A stretch of 64,000 nt of DNA from Microbacterium sp. SLBN-154 (lineage in GTDB: Bacteria > Actinomycetota > Actinomycetes > Actinomycetales > Microbacteriaceae), in NCBI RefSeq assembly GCF_006715565.1, contig NZ_VFNL01000001.1:3410001-3474000 (forward strand), given 5' to 3'. A program made the translations under genes and the position numbers. Positions 50,174 to 58,878 of the stretch are shown here, piece by piece; positions within the stretch are counted from its first letter, which is position 1, and each line of letters begins with the position of its first letter. Under the pieces are notes generated by a model that did no database searches, was not told where the DNA came from, and worked only from the letters and a program-made list of their open reading frames with translations.

Positions 50174-53100
50174 TCAGCCGCGCCGCACCGCCGCCCGACG
50201 AAGGATCACCATCAGCGCCCCTCCGAGAAGGAGGAGCACCGCCGCGATGGCGAGGCCGAACGGCAGCTCCGAACCGGTCACCCCCAGCACACCCGGGGCG
50301 GCCGAGTCTCCGCCGGTCGACGCGCCGTCGTCATCCGACCCGCCACCGGACCCTGCACCAGGCTGCTCGCCCGATCCGTCACCGGGGCCCTCACCGGATC
50401 CGTCGCCGGGGCCCTCACCCGGCTCCTCACCGGACCCGCCGTCGGCCTGGTCCTCGACCAGCACCGCCACGGAGCGCGCCGGCACGGTCAGGGCACCGGT
50501 CGCGGCATCCCACGTCGTGGACTTGACGACCTCGTCGGTGCCGTCCGCCAGCGTCGGCGCGAGGGCGAACGCGCGCCCCTCGAGCTCGGGCAGCGTCTGC
50601 GAGACCGCGTCGGGCGAGACGTTGAAGACGACCAGCGCACCGCTGAGCTCAGGGTCGACATCCTCACCGAGGAGGTCGTCGACGAGCATCACGAGCAGGC
50701 CCGCGGGGGCCTCCGGTCCGCTGCCGGGGAACGACACCTTCTCCTGGATCAGCGCGGCCGATCCGAGGCGGAGCAGGTCGACATCCTCGCGTGTGCGCAG
50801 CAGATCCAGAGCGGATGCCTCGGCGGCGGCGATGTCGGCCGCAGCGGGCTTCAGGGCCGGATCCGCCAGCAGCGGGCTCATGATCGCCCACTTGTCCTCG
50901 TTGTCCGCCGCACGCGGCAGACCCGAGCCGAAGGTCGACTCCTGCCCCGTCCAGTCGATGCGGTTGAACCAGTCACCGGAGTTGTAGCTGTTGCGGTCCA
51001 GCGACTTCGAGCGCAGCAGCTCGGTGCCGGCGTGCCAGAACGACGGCGTCTGGGCGAACGCGGTGGTCGCCAGCGACAGGGTGTTCATGCGCACCCGGTC
51101 GGCCATCGCGGTGTCAGCCGGGAGCTTCAGCACCGACAGGTCGTACAGCGTCTCATTATCGTGCGCGTCGACGTAGGTGATGATCTCGTCGGGCTGCTCG
51201 GCGTAGCCGGCGGGCGATCCGCGGTAATCCAGCTCGTCGCCGGCCTTCACCGCGCCGGTGTGATCGGTGAGCGTGAAGTCGCGGAGGTTGCCGGCGAGCC
51301 CGAGCTTCACCAGGTCGGTCTGCAGACCGAGGTCGGCCAGCGCCTCCTCGGGTGTGCCGTTGATGGGCGCACCGTTGGGGTCGGTGCCCAGCCCGGTGCC
51401 GAAGCCCTGCTGCTGCACCGTCTCACCGGCCACGGGGCTGCCGCCGTGGACGGCGTCGCGCAGCCGGTCGCTGAAGGTGCCGATGCCGGTGCCGCCGAGC
51501 TGCCCCTGCGTGGCCTGCTCGAACAGGGCGTTGTTCGCCACCTCGCCGAAGTTCCAGCCCTCGCCGTAGAGGTAGATCGCCGAACCGTCGACGCCGTCCT
51601 CCTCGAGGGTCAGCTCGTCGAGCGCAGCGCGCACCGCGAGCATGTTCGCCTTGGAGTGGTGGCCCATGAGGTCGAAGCGGAACCCGTCGACCTTGTACTC
51701 CTTGGCCCAGAGCACGACCGAGTCGACCATCAGCTTCTCGGCGAGCTCGTGCTCGGTCGCGACGTTCTGGCAGCAGGTCGACGTCTCAACGGCGCCGGCC
51801 AGATTCAGACGGTGGTAGTAGCCCGGCACCACCTTGTCGAGCACCGACTTCTCCCCCTGACCCGACTGGGCGGTGTGGTTGAAGACCTGGTCGAGCACGA
51901 CCTGCAGGCCCATGCCGTGGAGTGCCCCGACCATCTCGCGGAACTCGTGCACCCGCGCTCCGCCCTCGGCGTCGACCGCGTACGAACCTTCCGGCGTGGA
52001 GAAGTGGTACGGGTCGTAGCCCCAGTTGAACCCGTCGGCGTCGGCGATCGCCTCGATGCAGGCCTGCTGCGCGGTGTCGGCGGGGCCGTACGAGGCCAGG
52101 TCGCAGTCGGGCTGCGCCTGCATGGCGCGGTCTTCCTCGATCGTGGCGATGTCGAAGGTCGGGAGCAGGTGCACGGTGTTGATGCCGGCGTCGGCGAGCT
52201 CGCGCAGCTGCGCGGTGCCCGCGCTGTCGCGCGTGAAGGCCCGGTACGTACCGCGCTCCTCCTCGGGGACCGTGGTGTCGCCGATCGAGAAGTCGCGTAC
52301 ATGCAGCTCGTAGATCGCGCGGTCGACCGGCCGGTCGATGACCGGCGCCGGGGTCTCCTCCCACGCCTCGGGGCGCCAGTCGTCGTCCGCGAGGTCGACG
52401 GCGACGGATGCGGTCGAGTTGAGCGTCAGGGCGACCGCGTAGGGGTCGGTGACCTGGTTGGTCTCGATCGCTCCGGTCGACGGGGCGTAGACGACGACCT
52501 CCCAGAGGTACTCGACGCCCGCGAGCGCGCTGCCGTCCTCGACGGTCCAGACTCCGGATGCCGCGTCCCACTCGGCCTCGTGACGCTCGGCGTCGGCCGG
52601 GTCACCGCCGGCCTCCCACGTCAGCAGCGTCGCGGACTGCGCCGTCGGCGCCCACAGGCGGAACGTCGGCACGTCACCGTCGAAGGTCACGCCGAGGTCG
52701 AGATCGGCGACCGCACCGGCGTAGAGGTCGTCGAGCACACCGGGGATCTGCACGCCGGTGAAGGCGGTGACCGCGCCGTCGGCGCCCCGCTGCGACACCA
52801 TCAGCTGACCCTGCAGCAGCGCCGCAGCGTCGGCATCCGATACGTCGAGTGCGACGAAGTCGGCCAGGGCCGGGAATGCCGCCCGCTGAGCCTCGGTCAG
52901 TCCGCCGTCGATCACAGTCAGATCGAAGGCGTCGCCGCCGACGATCTCGTCGTCCTCGAGGGCGAGGGATGCCGCGGGCGAGGCGTGCAGCTGCCAGGTC
53001 GCGTCAGCGGCATCCGCCCCGAGGTCCCTCGGCCAGGCGAGGGTGTTCTCGTCGATCCAGTGCGCACGGAGCTCACCGGTACCCGCGAGCGGCGGGTTCG

Positions 53101-56100
53101 TCACCTCGATCTCGAGCAGGTGGGTGTCGAGGGTGTAGCGGAACACCACCAGCTCGCCGTCGGCTGCGCTGAAGCTGTAGTTGCCGCCGCCGGGGGTACC
53201 GCCGACGCCGTAGTTCTCATCCCAGCTCAGGCCGTGGGCGACCTTCGCCTCATACGCCCCGGCGGGGATCTGGTCGGTGGTGAACTCGTAGACTCCGTCG
53301 CGGTCTCCGTCGGCCATGAGGGTCGCGAGGCAGTCCGGCGCCCAGTCGCCGGCGCAGCCGAGCTCGTCCTGCATCGAACCGGGGATGGTCACGATGGGGC
53401 CCTCGGCCGTGGACTGGGCGATGTTCGAACGCGGGTCGAAGTAGAACGTGATCGGGCCGCCGCTGTGGGTGATGGCGATGTTGGTCCCGTTGAGCACGCC
53501 GTCGCCCCCGTAGTTGACGTCCCACGATCCGTTGATGGCGACCTTGTACTCGTAGTCACCGGCAGGGAGGTCGAAGGTGCCGCTCCAGATGCCGTCGGCG
53601 CCGAGGGTGAGCTTCGCCGCCTCGCAGCCGGGGGCCCAGTCGCCCGCGCATCCCATCTCGGAATTCAGGCTGCCCGGCACCGTCACCATGTCGATCGGCG
53701 ACTCCGGCGCTTCGGGCACCTCGAGTGTCACGCCGTTGCCCACCGAGGCGTAGGTCGACGCCGCGGAACGCTGCCCTGCCGCATCGACGCTGACCGCGCG
53801 GTACTCCACCAGGGTGCCGGTCTCGAGGCCGCGGATGTCGTGGAAGACGCGCGGGTCGGTGTCCTCGGCCGTGCCGAGGGCCGTCCAGTCCTCGGAGCCG
53901 ACGACGCGCCAGGCGAAGCTCGTCTCCTGCCACGTCGCGTCCGCGACATCCGCTCCGATCGCCACCTGACCCGAGAGCGCCGCGCCCGGCGCCGGGGCCG
54001 ACACCGAGAGCTCGTGCGCCGCCTCGGGGGCGGTGACGGTCGTGTCGGCGCGGTAGACGACCGCCGACAGAGCGGGCACGGTGACCGAGGTCACCGAGGC
54101 GGCATCGGTGGCGAGGCCCTGGTCGGCGCCGTAAATCGGGGCGAACGAGGCATCTGCGGTCAGGGTCGTCACCTCGACCGTCTTGTCGGCCGCGGTGTTG
54201 TTCAGGGCCACGAGGTACTCGGTCTTCTCGTCGCGGTCGACGCGTGAGAAGGCGTAGACACCCGCGCCGTTGTCGGCGTAGCGCTCGATCTGCGCACCGG
54301 TCGCCAGCGCCGGGTGGTCTGCGCGCAGCTGCGACAGGGCGGCGATGTGGGTGTAGACGGGGGCGGCGGTGTCGAAGCGGTCGACGGAGCCCGCGGTCTC
54401 ACCGGTGAGGAGCGTCTGCTCCTGATACTCGGCGACCTGGCTGGCGAAGAGGCTCTGCCGGGCGCTCTTATCGTTTCCGGGGTCAGCGCCGGCGAAGCCC
54501 TGCTCGTCGCCGTAGTAGACCACAGGCTGGCCGCGGCCGAAGAACATCAGCTCGTGAGCGAGGAGGTCGCGCGCCAGCGCGTCATCCGTGTTCTTCAGGA
54601 AGTATCCGACCCGGCCCATGTCGTGGTTGCCGAGGAAGGTCGGCAGCGCCGTCGCCGAGCTGTCAGGCGTGGTGTACCGGTCGTCGCCGGCATACAGGCT
54701 CTGCAGACCCTTGGCGCTGTTGCCTGCCGCGAAGCTGATCGCCGACGACTGGAAGGCGAAGTCGAGCACGCTGTTCATGTCGGTGTCGCGGACGTAGGGC
54801 GAGAGCTTCACCGGATCGGCGTCGTAGACCTCGCCGAACATGAAGAAGTCGGGCTTGCCCTGGGCGTGGGCGTAGTCGAGCACCTCGGTCGACCAGGTCT
54901 CCCAGAACTCGAAGTTCACGTGCTTGGCGGTATCGATGCGGAACCCGTCGATGCCGAGGTCGATCCAGTCCTGGTACACCTGCACGAAGCCGTTGACCAC
55001 GGTGGGGTGCTCGGTCATCAGGTCGTCGAGACCCGAGAAGTCGCCGTAGGTGACCGACTCCCCAGACCAGGTCGAGTCGCCGCGGTTGTGGTACAGCGTC
55101 GGGTCGTTCAGCCACTCGGGGGTCTTGGCGTTCTGATCGGCTTCGGCGATGACCGGGGTGTAGGGGAAGGATGTCGCGGGGTCGAGCTCGGGGAAGGTGT
55201 CGCCGCCGGCGTAGTCATCGGGGGTGAAGGCGTTGCCGGCCGCATCGAGGTAGGGCGAGGTCGCCTGGTCGATGTAGGAGTACTGGCCCTCCGCGTAGGA
55301 GATGACGTCGGCCGTGTGGTTGGTGATGATGTCGAAGTAGACCTTGATGCCGCGGTCGTGGGCTTCGGCGATGAGGGCCTCGAGCTCTTCGTTGGTACCG
55401 AGGTGCGGGTCGATGCGGGTGAAGTCGGTGACCCAGTAGCCGTGGTACCCGGCGCTGGCGTTCTCACCCTCGCCCTGCACCGGGCGGTTGGCGAAGCTCG
55501 GGGTCAGCCAGATCGCACTCGTGCCGAGACCTTCGATGTAGTCGAGGTTCGCACGCAGACCGGCGATGTCGCCGCCGTGGAAGAAGCCCTTGTCGGTCGG
55601 GTCGAACCCGGTCGCGAGGCGGTCGCCCTCGAATCCGCCGGTGTCGTTCGACGGGTCGCCGTTGGCGAACCGGTCGGTCATGACGAAGTAGAACTGCTCG
55701 TCGCTGCCGGGCTGACGCACCGGCGATGCGACGAGCGCGTCATCGGCGTCCTCGTAGTCGCCGCGGAGGCTGAGCGCTTCCAGACCCACTCGGTCGAGGG
55801 AGTCGTCGAAGGTGAAACGCAGGGTGGTGGGTCCGGCGACGGTGAGCGGGATGTTGTCGGCGCCACCGTCGAGGCCGTAGGCCTCGTCCCATGCGTCGTT
55901 GAGCGCGACCTTGTACTCGTATGTGCCGGCGGGCACCTCGAACTCGGCCGAGTACACGCCCTCGGTGTCGGTCAGGGCGAGCTCGGTGGCCGCGCAGTCG
56001 GGCTGCCAGTCATCGGAGCAGCCGAGCTCGGACTGCAGAGATCCGACGAGGGCGACGGTGCGCGCGTCGTCGGGCGGGGTCGCCGCGGTGGCCGCGGGCG

Positions 56101-56188
56101 CGAGCGCGACGCTCCCGGTGAGGACGAGCGTGGCGCCGGTGAAGACGGCCAGAACGCGGCGGATACGGGAGGAGGTCGGCTTCGACAC
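50174..56188 (-). CDS. Surface alpha-amylase/pullulanase fusion (amylopullulanase)
   Basis: The 2004-aa protein starts at GTG 56188 with AGGAG 4 nt upstream. It has a signal peptide (~1-36). Order: X25-type domain (~40-140), alpha-amylase GH13 (~170-650; nucleophile Asp419 in DGFRIDTAK, GEVYD, GNHDMG), two more X25 domains (~840-1060; each with LGCAGDWAP), pullulanase N-terminal domains (~1070-1300), pullulanase GH13 (~1310-1850; nucleophile Asp1506 in DGFRFDLMGHH, YGEGWNFGE, VDAHDNET). A Gly/Asp/Ser/Glu-rich linker, LGVTGSELP (1968-1972), a hydrophobic helix and RR end the protein. It should cut both alpha-1,4 and alpha-1,6 links of starch or glycogen at the cell surface. Confidence 0.95.
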   Translation of the reverse strand: MSKPTSSRIRRVLAVFTGATLVLTGSVALAPAATAATPPDDARTVALVGSLQSELGCSDDWQPDCAATELALTDTEGVYSAEFEVPAGTYEYKVALNDAWDEAYGLDGGADNIPLTVAGPTTLRFTFDDSLDRVGLEALSLRGDYEDADDALVASPVRQPGSDEQFYFVMTDRFANGDPSNDTGGFEGDRLATGFDPTDKGFFHGGDIAGLRANLDYIEGLGTSAIWLTPSFANRPVQGEGENASAGYHGYWVTDFTRIDPHLGTNEELEALIAEAHDRGIKVYFDIITNHTADVISYAEGQYSYIDQATSPYLDAAGNAFTPDDYAGGDTFPELDPATSFPYTPVIAEADQNAKTPEWLNDPTLYHNRGDSTWSGESVTYGDFSGLDDLMTEHPTVVNGFVQVYQDWIDLGIDGFRIDTAKHVNFEFWETWSTEVLDYAHAQGKPDFFMFGEVYDADPVKLSPYVRDTDMNSVLDFAFQSSAISFAAGNSAKGLQSLYAGDDRYTTPDSSATALPTFLGNHDMGRVGYFLKNTDDALARDLLAHELMFFGRGQPVVYYGDEQGFAGADPGNDKSARQSLFASQVAEYQEQTLLTGETAGSVDRFDTAAPVYTHIAALSQLRADHPALATGAQIERYADNGAGVYAFSRVDRDEKTEYLVALNNTAADKTVEVTTLTADASFAPIYGADQGLATDAASVTSVTVPALSAVVYRADTTVTAPEAAHELSVSAPAPGAALSGQVAIGADVADATWQETSFAWRVVGSEDWTALGTAEDTDPRVFHDIRGLETGTLVEYRAVSVDAAGQRSAASTYASVGNGVTLEVPEAPESPIDMVTVPGSLNSEMGCAGDWAPGCEAAKLTLGADGIWSGTFDLPAGDYEYKVAINGSWDVNYGGDGVLNGTNIAITHSGGPITFYFDPRSNIAQSTAEGPIVTIPGSMQDELGCAGDWAPDCLATLMADGDRDGVYEFTTDQIPAGAYEAKVAHGLSWDENYGVGGTPGGGNYSFSAADGELVVFRYTLDTHLLEIEVTNPPLAGTGELRAHWIDENTLAWPRDLGADAADATWQLHASPAASLALEDDEIVGGDAFDLTVIDGGLTEAQRAAFPALADFVALDVSDADAAALLQGQLMVSQRGADGAVTAFTGVQIPGVLDDLYAGAVADLDLGVTFDGDVPTFRLWAPTAQSATLLTWEAGGDPADAERHEAEWDAASGVWTVEDGSALAGVEYLWEVVVYAPSTGAIETNQVTDPYAVALTLNSTASVAVDLADDDWRPEAWEETPAPVIDRPVDRAIYELHVRDFSIGDTTVPEEERGTYRAFTRDSAGTAQLRELADAGINTVHLLPTFDIATIEEDRAMQAQPDCDLASYGPADTAQQACIEAIADADGFNWGYDPYHFSTPEGSYAVDAEGGARVHEFREMVGALHGMGLQVVLDQVFNHTAQSGQGEKSVLDKVVPGYYHRLNLAGAVETSTCCQNVATEHELAEKLMVDSVVLWAKEYKVDGFRFDLMGHHSKANMLAVRAALDELTLEEDGVDGSAIYLYGEGWNFGEVANNALFEQATQGQLGGTGIGTFSDRLRDAVHGGSPVAGETVQQQGFGTGLGTDPNGAPINGTPEEALADLGLQTDLVKLGLAGNLRDFTLTDHTGAVKAGDELDYRGSPAGYAEQPDEIITYVDAHDNETLYDLSVLKLPADTAMADRVRMNTLSLATTAFAQTPSFWHAGTELLRSKSLDRNSYNSGDWFNRIDWTGQESTFGSGLPRAADNEDKWAIMSPLLADPALKPAAADIAAAEASALDLLRTREDVDLLRLGSAALIQEKVSFPGSGPEAPAGLLVMLVDDLLGEDVDPELSGALVVFNVSPDAVSQTLPELEGRAFALAPTLADGTDEVVKSTTWDAATGALTVPARSVAVLVEDQADGGSGEEPGEGPGDGSGEGPGDGSGEQPGAGSGGGSDDDGASTGGDSAAPGVLGVTGSELPFGLAIAAVLLLLGGALMVILRRAAVRRG

Positions 56189-56249
56189 GGGGCTCCTGGA
56201 GGGGCGGCACGGCGACGTGCGGATGGGGGACTCCGGGCGACCGTACCTG

Positions 56250-56279
56250 GGAAAGCGTTCTGTTTGCAAGCGCTTACAT
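56250..56279 (-). promoter_or_regulatory. LacI-type operator sites of the amylopullulanase gene
   Basis: TTGCAAGCGCTTACA contains the palindromic core AAGCGCTT (56268-56275), the classic LacI/GalR-family half-sites, and a weaker copy GAAAGCGTTC lies just inside at 56251-56260. They sit ~62-90 bp above the start codon, so a MalR/CcpA-like repressor probably controls the gene by sugar supply. No LacI-type regulator gene is in the window. Confidence 0.6.
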
Positions 56280-56451
56280 CATGAGAATCCCTTAACGTTA
56301 GGGCTTTGCGCGGGTGTGCATCGGTTTGTTGCCCCATCCCCGCAATCGCTTGCAGTCGAGCGGGAGGCGGGTCTGCGGTGGGCGCGTCCCGAAACCTCTC
56401 CCCCGCTCTCCCCTGGCCGACAGGTGAATGGATACGATGTGCCGGGCTGGG

Positions 56452-56463
56452 GAAAGCGCTTCA
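56452..56463 (+). promoter_or_regulatory. LacI-type operator before the Pr6Pr gene
   Basis: GAAAGCGCTTCA contains AAGCGCTT (56454-56461), 16 bp before ATG 56478. The core is the same as that at 56268, so the divergent pair may share a regulator. Confidence 0.5.
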
Positions 56464-56477
56464 GGATCGGGGAAAAC

Positions 56478-57185
56478 ATGACGACGACGGTGACGGAGCA
56501 GACACAGGACGTCCGCGTGCGGGTCGCGCGGGGGTGGTACGGCGCGATCGCGGTGGTCGTCGCCATCGCCCTGGTGATTCAGATCGTCTTGATCCTCACC
56601 GGTGGACAGGACGCGAATTCGGGGTCGAATGCGACCGGACCCATCGGCACACGTCTGGTCAGGCTGTTCAGCTTCTTCACCATCCAGAGCAACCTGTTCG
56701 TGCTCGCGACGTCGATCGCGCTGATGCTGAACGTACACCGCGACGGGAAGGTGTGGCGGGTGCTCCGGATGGATGCCCTGCTCGGCATCATCATCACCGG
56801 TCTCGTCTACGAGACCGTCCTCGCCCGCCTCGTCGACCCGCAGGGCTGGGCGCTGGTCGCCACGATCGGCTTTCACTACATCGCGCCGTGGGCGACGCTC
56901 ATCGGCTGGCTCATCTTCGGGCCGCGACCCCGGATCTCATGGATGACGACGCTCCTCGTCTTCATCTGGCCGGTGCTGTGGCTGGTGTACACCTTCATCC
57001 ATGGCGCGGTCACCGGGTGGTACCCGTATCCGTTCCTCGACGTCACCGAGATCGGCTTGACCGCATCGATCCTCAACTCCCTCGTCGTGCTCGCGATCGG
57101 CATCGTGCTGGCGATCATCCTCACCGTGATCGACCACCGCCTCCCGTCGCTGGTGCGCGGGCGGGCGGAAGATGTTCGGGAATGA
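56478..57185 (+). CDS. Pr6Pr-family integral membrane protein
   Basis: The 235-aa protein starts at ATG 56478. Six hydrophobic helices are evident (~20-45, ~65-88, ~100-120, ~128-148, ~160-180, ~200-222). Motifs are FSFFTIQSNLFV, FHYIAPWATLIGWLIFGPR and TFIHGAVTGWYPYPFLDV. This matches the Pr6Pr (FAR-17a/AIG1-like) group of conserved actinobacterial membrane proteins, function unknown. The gene shares a control region with the amylopullulanase gene. Confidence 0.87.
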   Translation: MTTTVTEQTQDVRVRVARGWYGAIAVVVAIALVIQIVLILTGGQDANSGSNATGPIGTRLVRLFSFFTIQSNLFVLATSIALMLNVHRDGKVWRVLRMDALLGIIITGLVYETVLARLVDPQGWALVATIGFHYIAPWATLIGWLIFGPRPRISWMTTLLVFIWPVLWLVYTFIHGAVTGWYPYPFLDVTEIGLTASILNSLVVLAIGIVLAIILTVIDHRLPSLVRGRAEDVRE

Positions 57186-57396
57186 GTCGCGCGTCCTGAG
57201 AGTCCGGGGCGAGACCTTCGAGTGGCGTCTGCGCGACGGCGCGAATCAGTTCGCGTGGCTCAGCGGCCCGAACACGGGGTACGGCTTCGCCATCGGCCGA
57301 ACCGACGGCGCTGCGCTCGCCGACGCCGAGGCGCGCGATCACATCGCGGCGTTCCTGGCCGAGATCGACCCCGCCACGGGGTACCTGCGGGACTGA
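57172..57396 (+). CDS. Small conserved hypothetical protein
   Basis: The 74-aa protein starts at ATG 57172, overlapping the membrane-protein gene by 14 bp. It reads VRGETFEWRLRDGANQFAWLSGPNTGYGFAIG then an acidic helix (ADAEARDHIAAFLAEIDPATG). Beta-strand then helix, soluble. I do not recognise the family. Confidence 0.75.
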   Translation: MFGNESRVLRVRGETFEWRLRDGANQFAWLSGPNTGYGFAIGRTDGAALADAEARDHIAAFLAEIDPATGYLRD

Positions 57397-57421
57397 GCCG
57401 CCCCCACGCGCGACGCGCGGC

Positions 57422-57507
57422 GTCCCGAACTCCTGCAGTTCACGCGACGTCGGGCCGTAAAGTCCCGAATCCCCGCGCTCCGCGCCGAATCTGCAGGAGT
57501 CAGGGAC
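57422..57507. repeat. Hairpin repeat, CTGCAG module (family A), second locus
   Basis: GTCCCGAACTCCTGCAG (57422-57438) and CTGCAGGAGTCAGGGAC (57491-57507) pair at 15 of 17 positions. The core AACTCCTGCAG is that of the copy at 24172. No gene is visible in 57397-57684 apart from these repeats. Confidence 0.65.
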
Positions 57508-57521
57508 AGCGGCGTCGGCGT

Positions 57522-57594
57522 AACTCCTCAGATTTCGCGTTCGACCGCCGGGAAGTGCCCTCTGGGCCAGCGACCTGCGCGGTGGAGAGGAGTT
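57522..57594. repeat. Hairpin repeat, TCCTCA module (family A), second locus
   Basis: AACTCCTC (57522-57529) and GAGGAGTT (57587-57594) are perfect 8-bp inverted arms, continued by CAG/GTGCAG. The module follows the CTGCAG module, the reverse of the order at 24083-24263. Confidence 0.6.
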
Positions 57595-57684
57595 GTGCAG
57601 GCGGCCCGCCGGGCGACGGACTCGCCGTCCACCGCCTGGACCCGAAACCTGGCCCTGCAGAAGCCTGGAGGCTAGGGGCGCACC

Positions 57685-57786
57685 ATGACGCAGCAGTCGA
57701 CGGTCGAGCCGGCCGCCACCGCGCCGCCAAGCCGTCCGGTCAGCCGCGGAATCGTCTTCGCCGTCGGCGTCCTGCTGATCCCCTGA
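57685..57786 (+). pseudogene. Remnant of a membrane-protein gene (first 33 codons)
   Basis: ATG 57685 opens a 33-aa frame: a polar TQQSTVEPAATAPPSRPVS start, then RGIVFAVGVLLIP and a stop. It looks like the N-terminus of a larger transporter cut short inside its first helix. Its end lies inside the convergent NUDIX gene, so the rest may have been lost in a rearrangement. A repeat cluster sits just upstream. Confidence 0.4.
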
Positions 57787-58225
57787 CGTCGGCGAGCACC
57801 CGGTCGATCCAGCCGCGACGGTCGAGGGAAGAGATGTCGTGTCGCTCGAACCATCCGATCTCGATCAGCTCGACGCCGTCCGGCGTCGGCGGCGTCCGCA
57901 GCACGCACTCGTAGGCGGTCGTCACGTACCCCACCCGGTCGCCGTTCGGGTACGTGACCATGAGCGGCTCACCGCCGTACACGCCGACGATGCCCGTCAC
58001 GTCGATCTCGGCGTCGAGCTCTTCGCGCACCTCCCTCATGACAGCCTCGAGAGGTTCCTCCCCTGGTTCGACGGCTCCGCCGACCAGGCTCCAGGTTCGT
58101 GAGTGGGCGTGCCGGGCCAGCAGCATCCGTTCGCCGTCTCGGATGACGGCGGTGACGCCCGGAAGGAGCAGAAGATCGTGACCGATCCGGGAGCGGAGGG
58201 ACTGGATGTAATCGGATGCCGGCAC
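57740..58225 (-). CDS. NUDIX hydrolase
   Basis: The 161-aa protein starts at GTG 58225. The NUDIX box is GGAVEPGEEPLEAVMREVREELD, with the G-x5-E-x7-RE-x2-EE pattern intact. Strands LLLLPGVTAVIRDGERMLLARH precede it. It hydrolyses a nucleoside-diphosphate-linked compound; the substrate is unknown. The C-terminus is arginine-rich (GRRRRRRFRG) and overlaps the remnant at 57685, so that tail may be recent. Confidence 0.9.
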   Translation of the reverse strand: MPASDYIQSLRSRIGHDLLLLPGVTAVIRDGERMLLARHAHSRTWSLVGGAVEPGEEPLEAVMREVREELDAEIDVTGIVGVYGGEPLMVTYPNGDRVGYVTTAYECVLRTPPTPDGVELIEIGWFERHDISSLDRRGWIDRVLADVRGSAGRRRRRRFRG

Positions 58226-58282
58226 CGGACCATGCTTGCAGGCGGCGCGGCCCGCTCCGATCGGTGAGCGAGCGCGCCTCGC

Positions 58283-58840
58283 TCAACGACCGAACCGGTC
58301 GACAGCATCGATGAATGCCGCGAGTCGCGCTTCGCGCGCACCGCCGATCTCAACGATGCGAGCCCGCGGACCGACGAGATCTTCGTCGTCGACAAGGTCG
58401 AGAAGGATGTCGTTCATCATCTCGCGGAGCTCAGCGTCTTCTCCGTCCTCGTCTGGGGCCGGTCCGTCGACGTCATCGGCAGCGAGAGGGAGGACGACGA
58501 CGAGGTCGACGTGTCGCATCGCCTCAGCGGTGATCGCTCTCGCGCGGTCGAGCAGATCGGGGTCGATGCCGGCGACATCCATGCGATCGAGCGCCCACAG
58601 GTAGGCGAGGAAGTCGAGCGGTCCGCGCTCGGCGATCAGGTCCGCAGCCTCCGGGTGCCGCAGACGATCCGCCGCGATGCGCAGCTGCGCCGCGAACGCC
58701 GCCGGATGCGGACCGTCCCAGCGCTCGTCGATGAGCTCGAAGGGGTCGGGAAGGACGACGAATTGCGGATGCCGGAGCGCGAAGTCGGAGATGAGCGTGC
58801 TCTTGCCGGTGGCGTGCGTCCCCGACACGACGATGCGCAT
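58283..58840 (-). CDS. P-loop ATPase (AAA_28-like)
   Basis: The 185-aa protein has a Walker A motif GTHATGKST at ~7 and an ERGPLDFLAYLWALD segment as in AAA_28/nucleoside-kinase-like proteins. A DLVVVLPL strand could supply the Walker B position. It may be a small-molecule kinase. It has no operon partner. Its last bases (GGTCGTTGA on the minus strand) lie in a dispersed repeat. Confidence 0.8.
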   Translation of the reverse strand: MRIVVSGTHATGKSTLISDFALRHPQFVVLPDPFELIDERWDGPHPAAFAAQLRIAADRLRHPEAADLIAERGPLDFLAYLWALDRMDVAGIDPDLLDRARAITAEAMRHVDLVVVLPLAADDVDGPAPDEDGEDAELREMMNDILLDLVDDEDLVGPRARIVEIGGAREARLAAFIDAVDRFGR

Positions 58841-58878
58841 GCGGGAACCCTAGCGGGGCGCAGCGCGCGATGCGCGGC

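Noticed and set aside
50153-54247. 1364-codon plus-strand open frame opposite the amylopullulanase gene
   Set aside because: It encodes low-complexity Arg/His/Asp/Val-rich sequence without domains. It is the shadow frame of a GC-rich gene whose minus-strand product has intact catalytic motifs.
56289-56301. CCTTAACGTTAGG near-palindrome between the amylopullulanase and Pr6Pr genes
   Set aside because: Core TAACGTTA is only 8 bp and the flanks mismatch. I could not tie it to a promoter, so it is not listed as a site.
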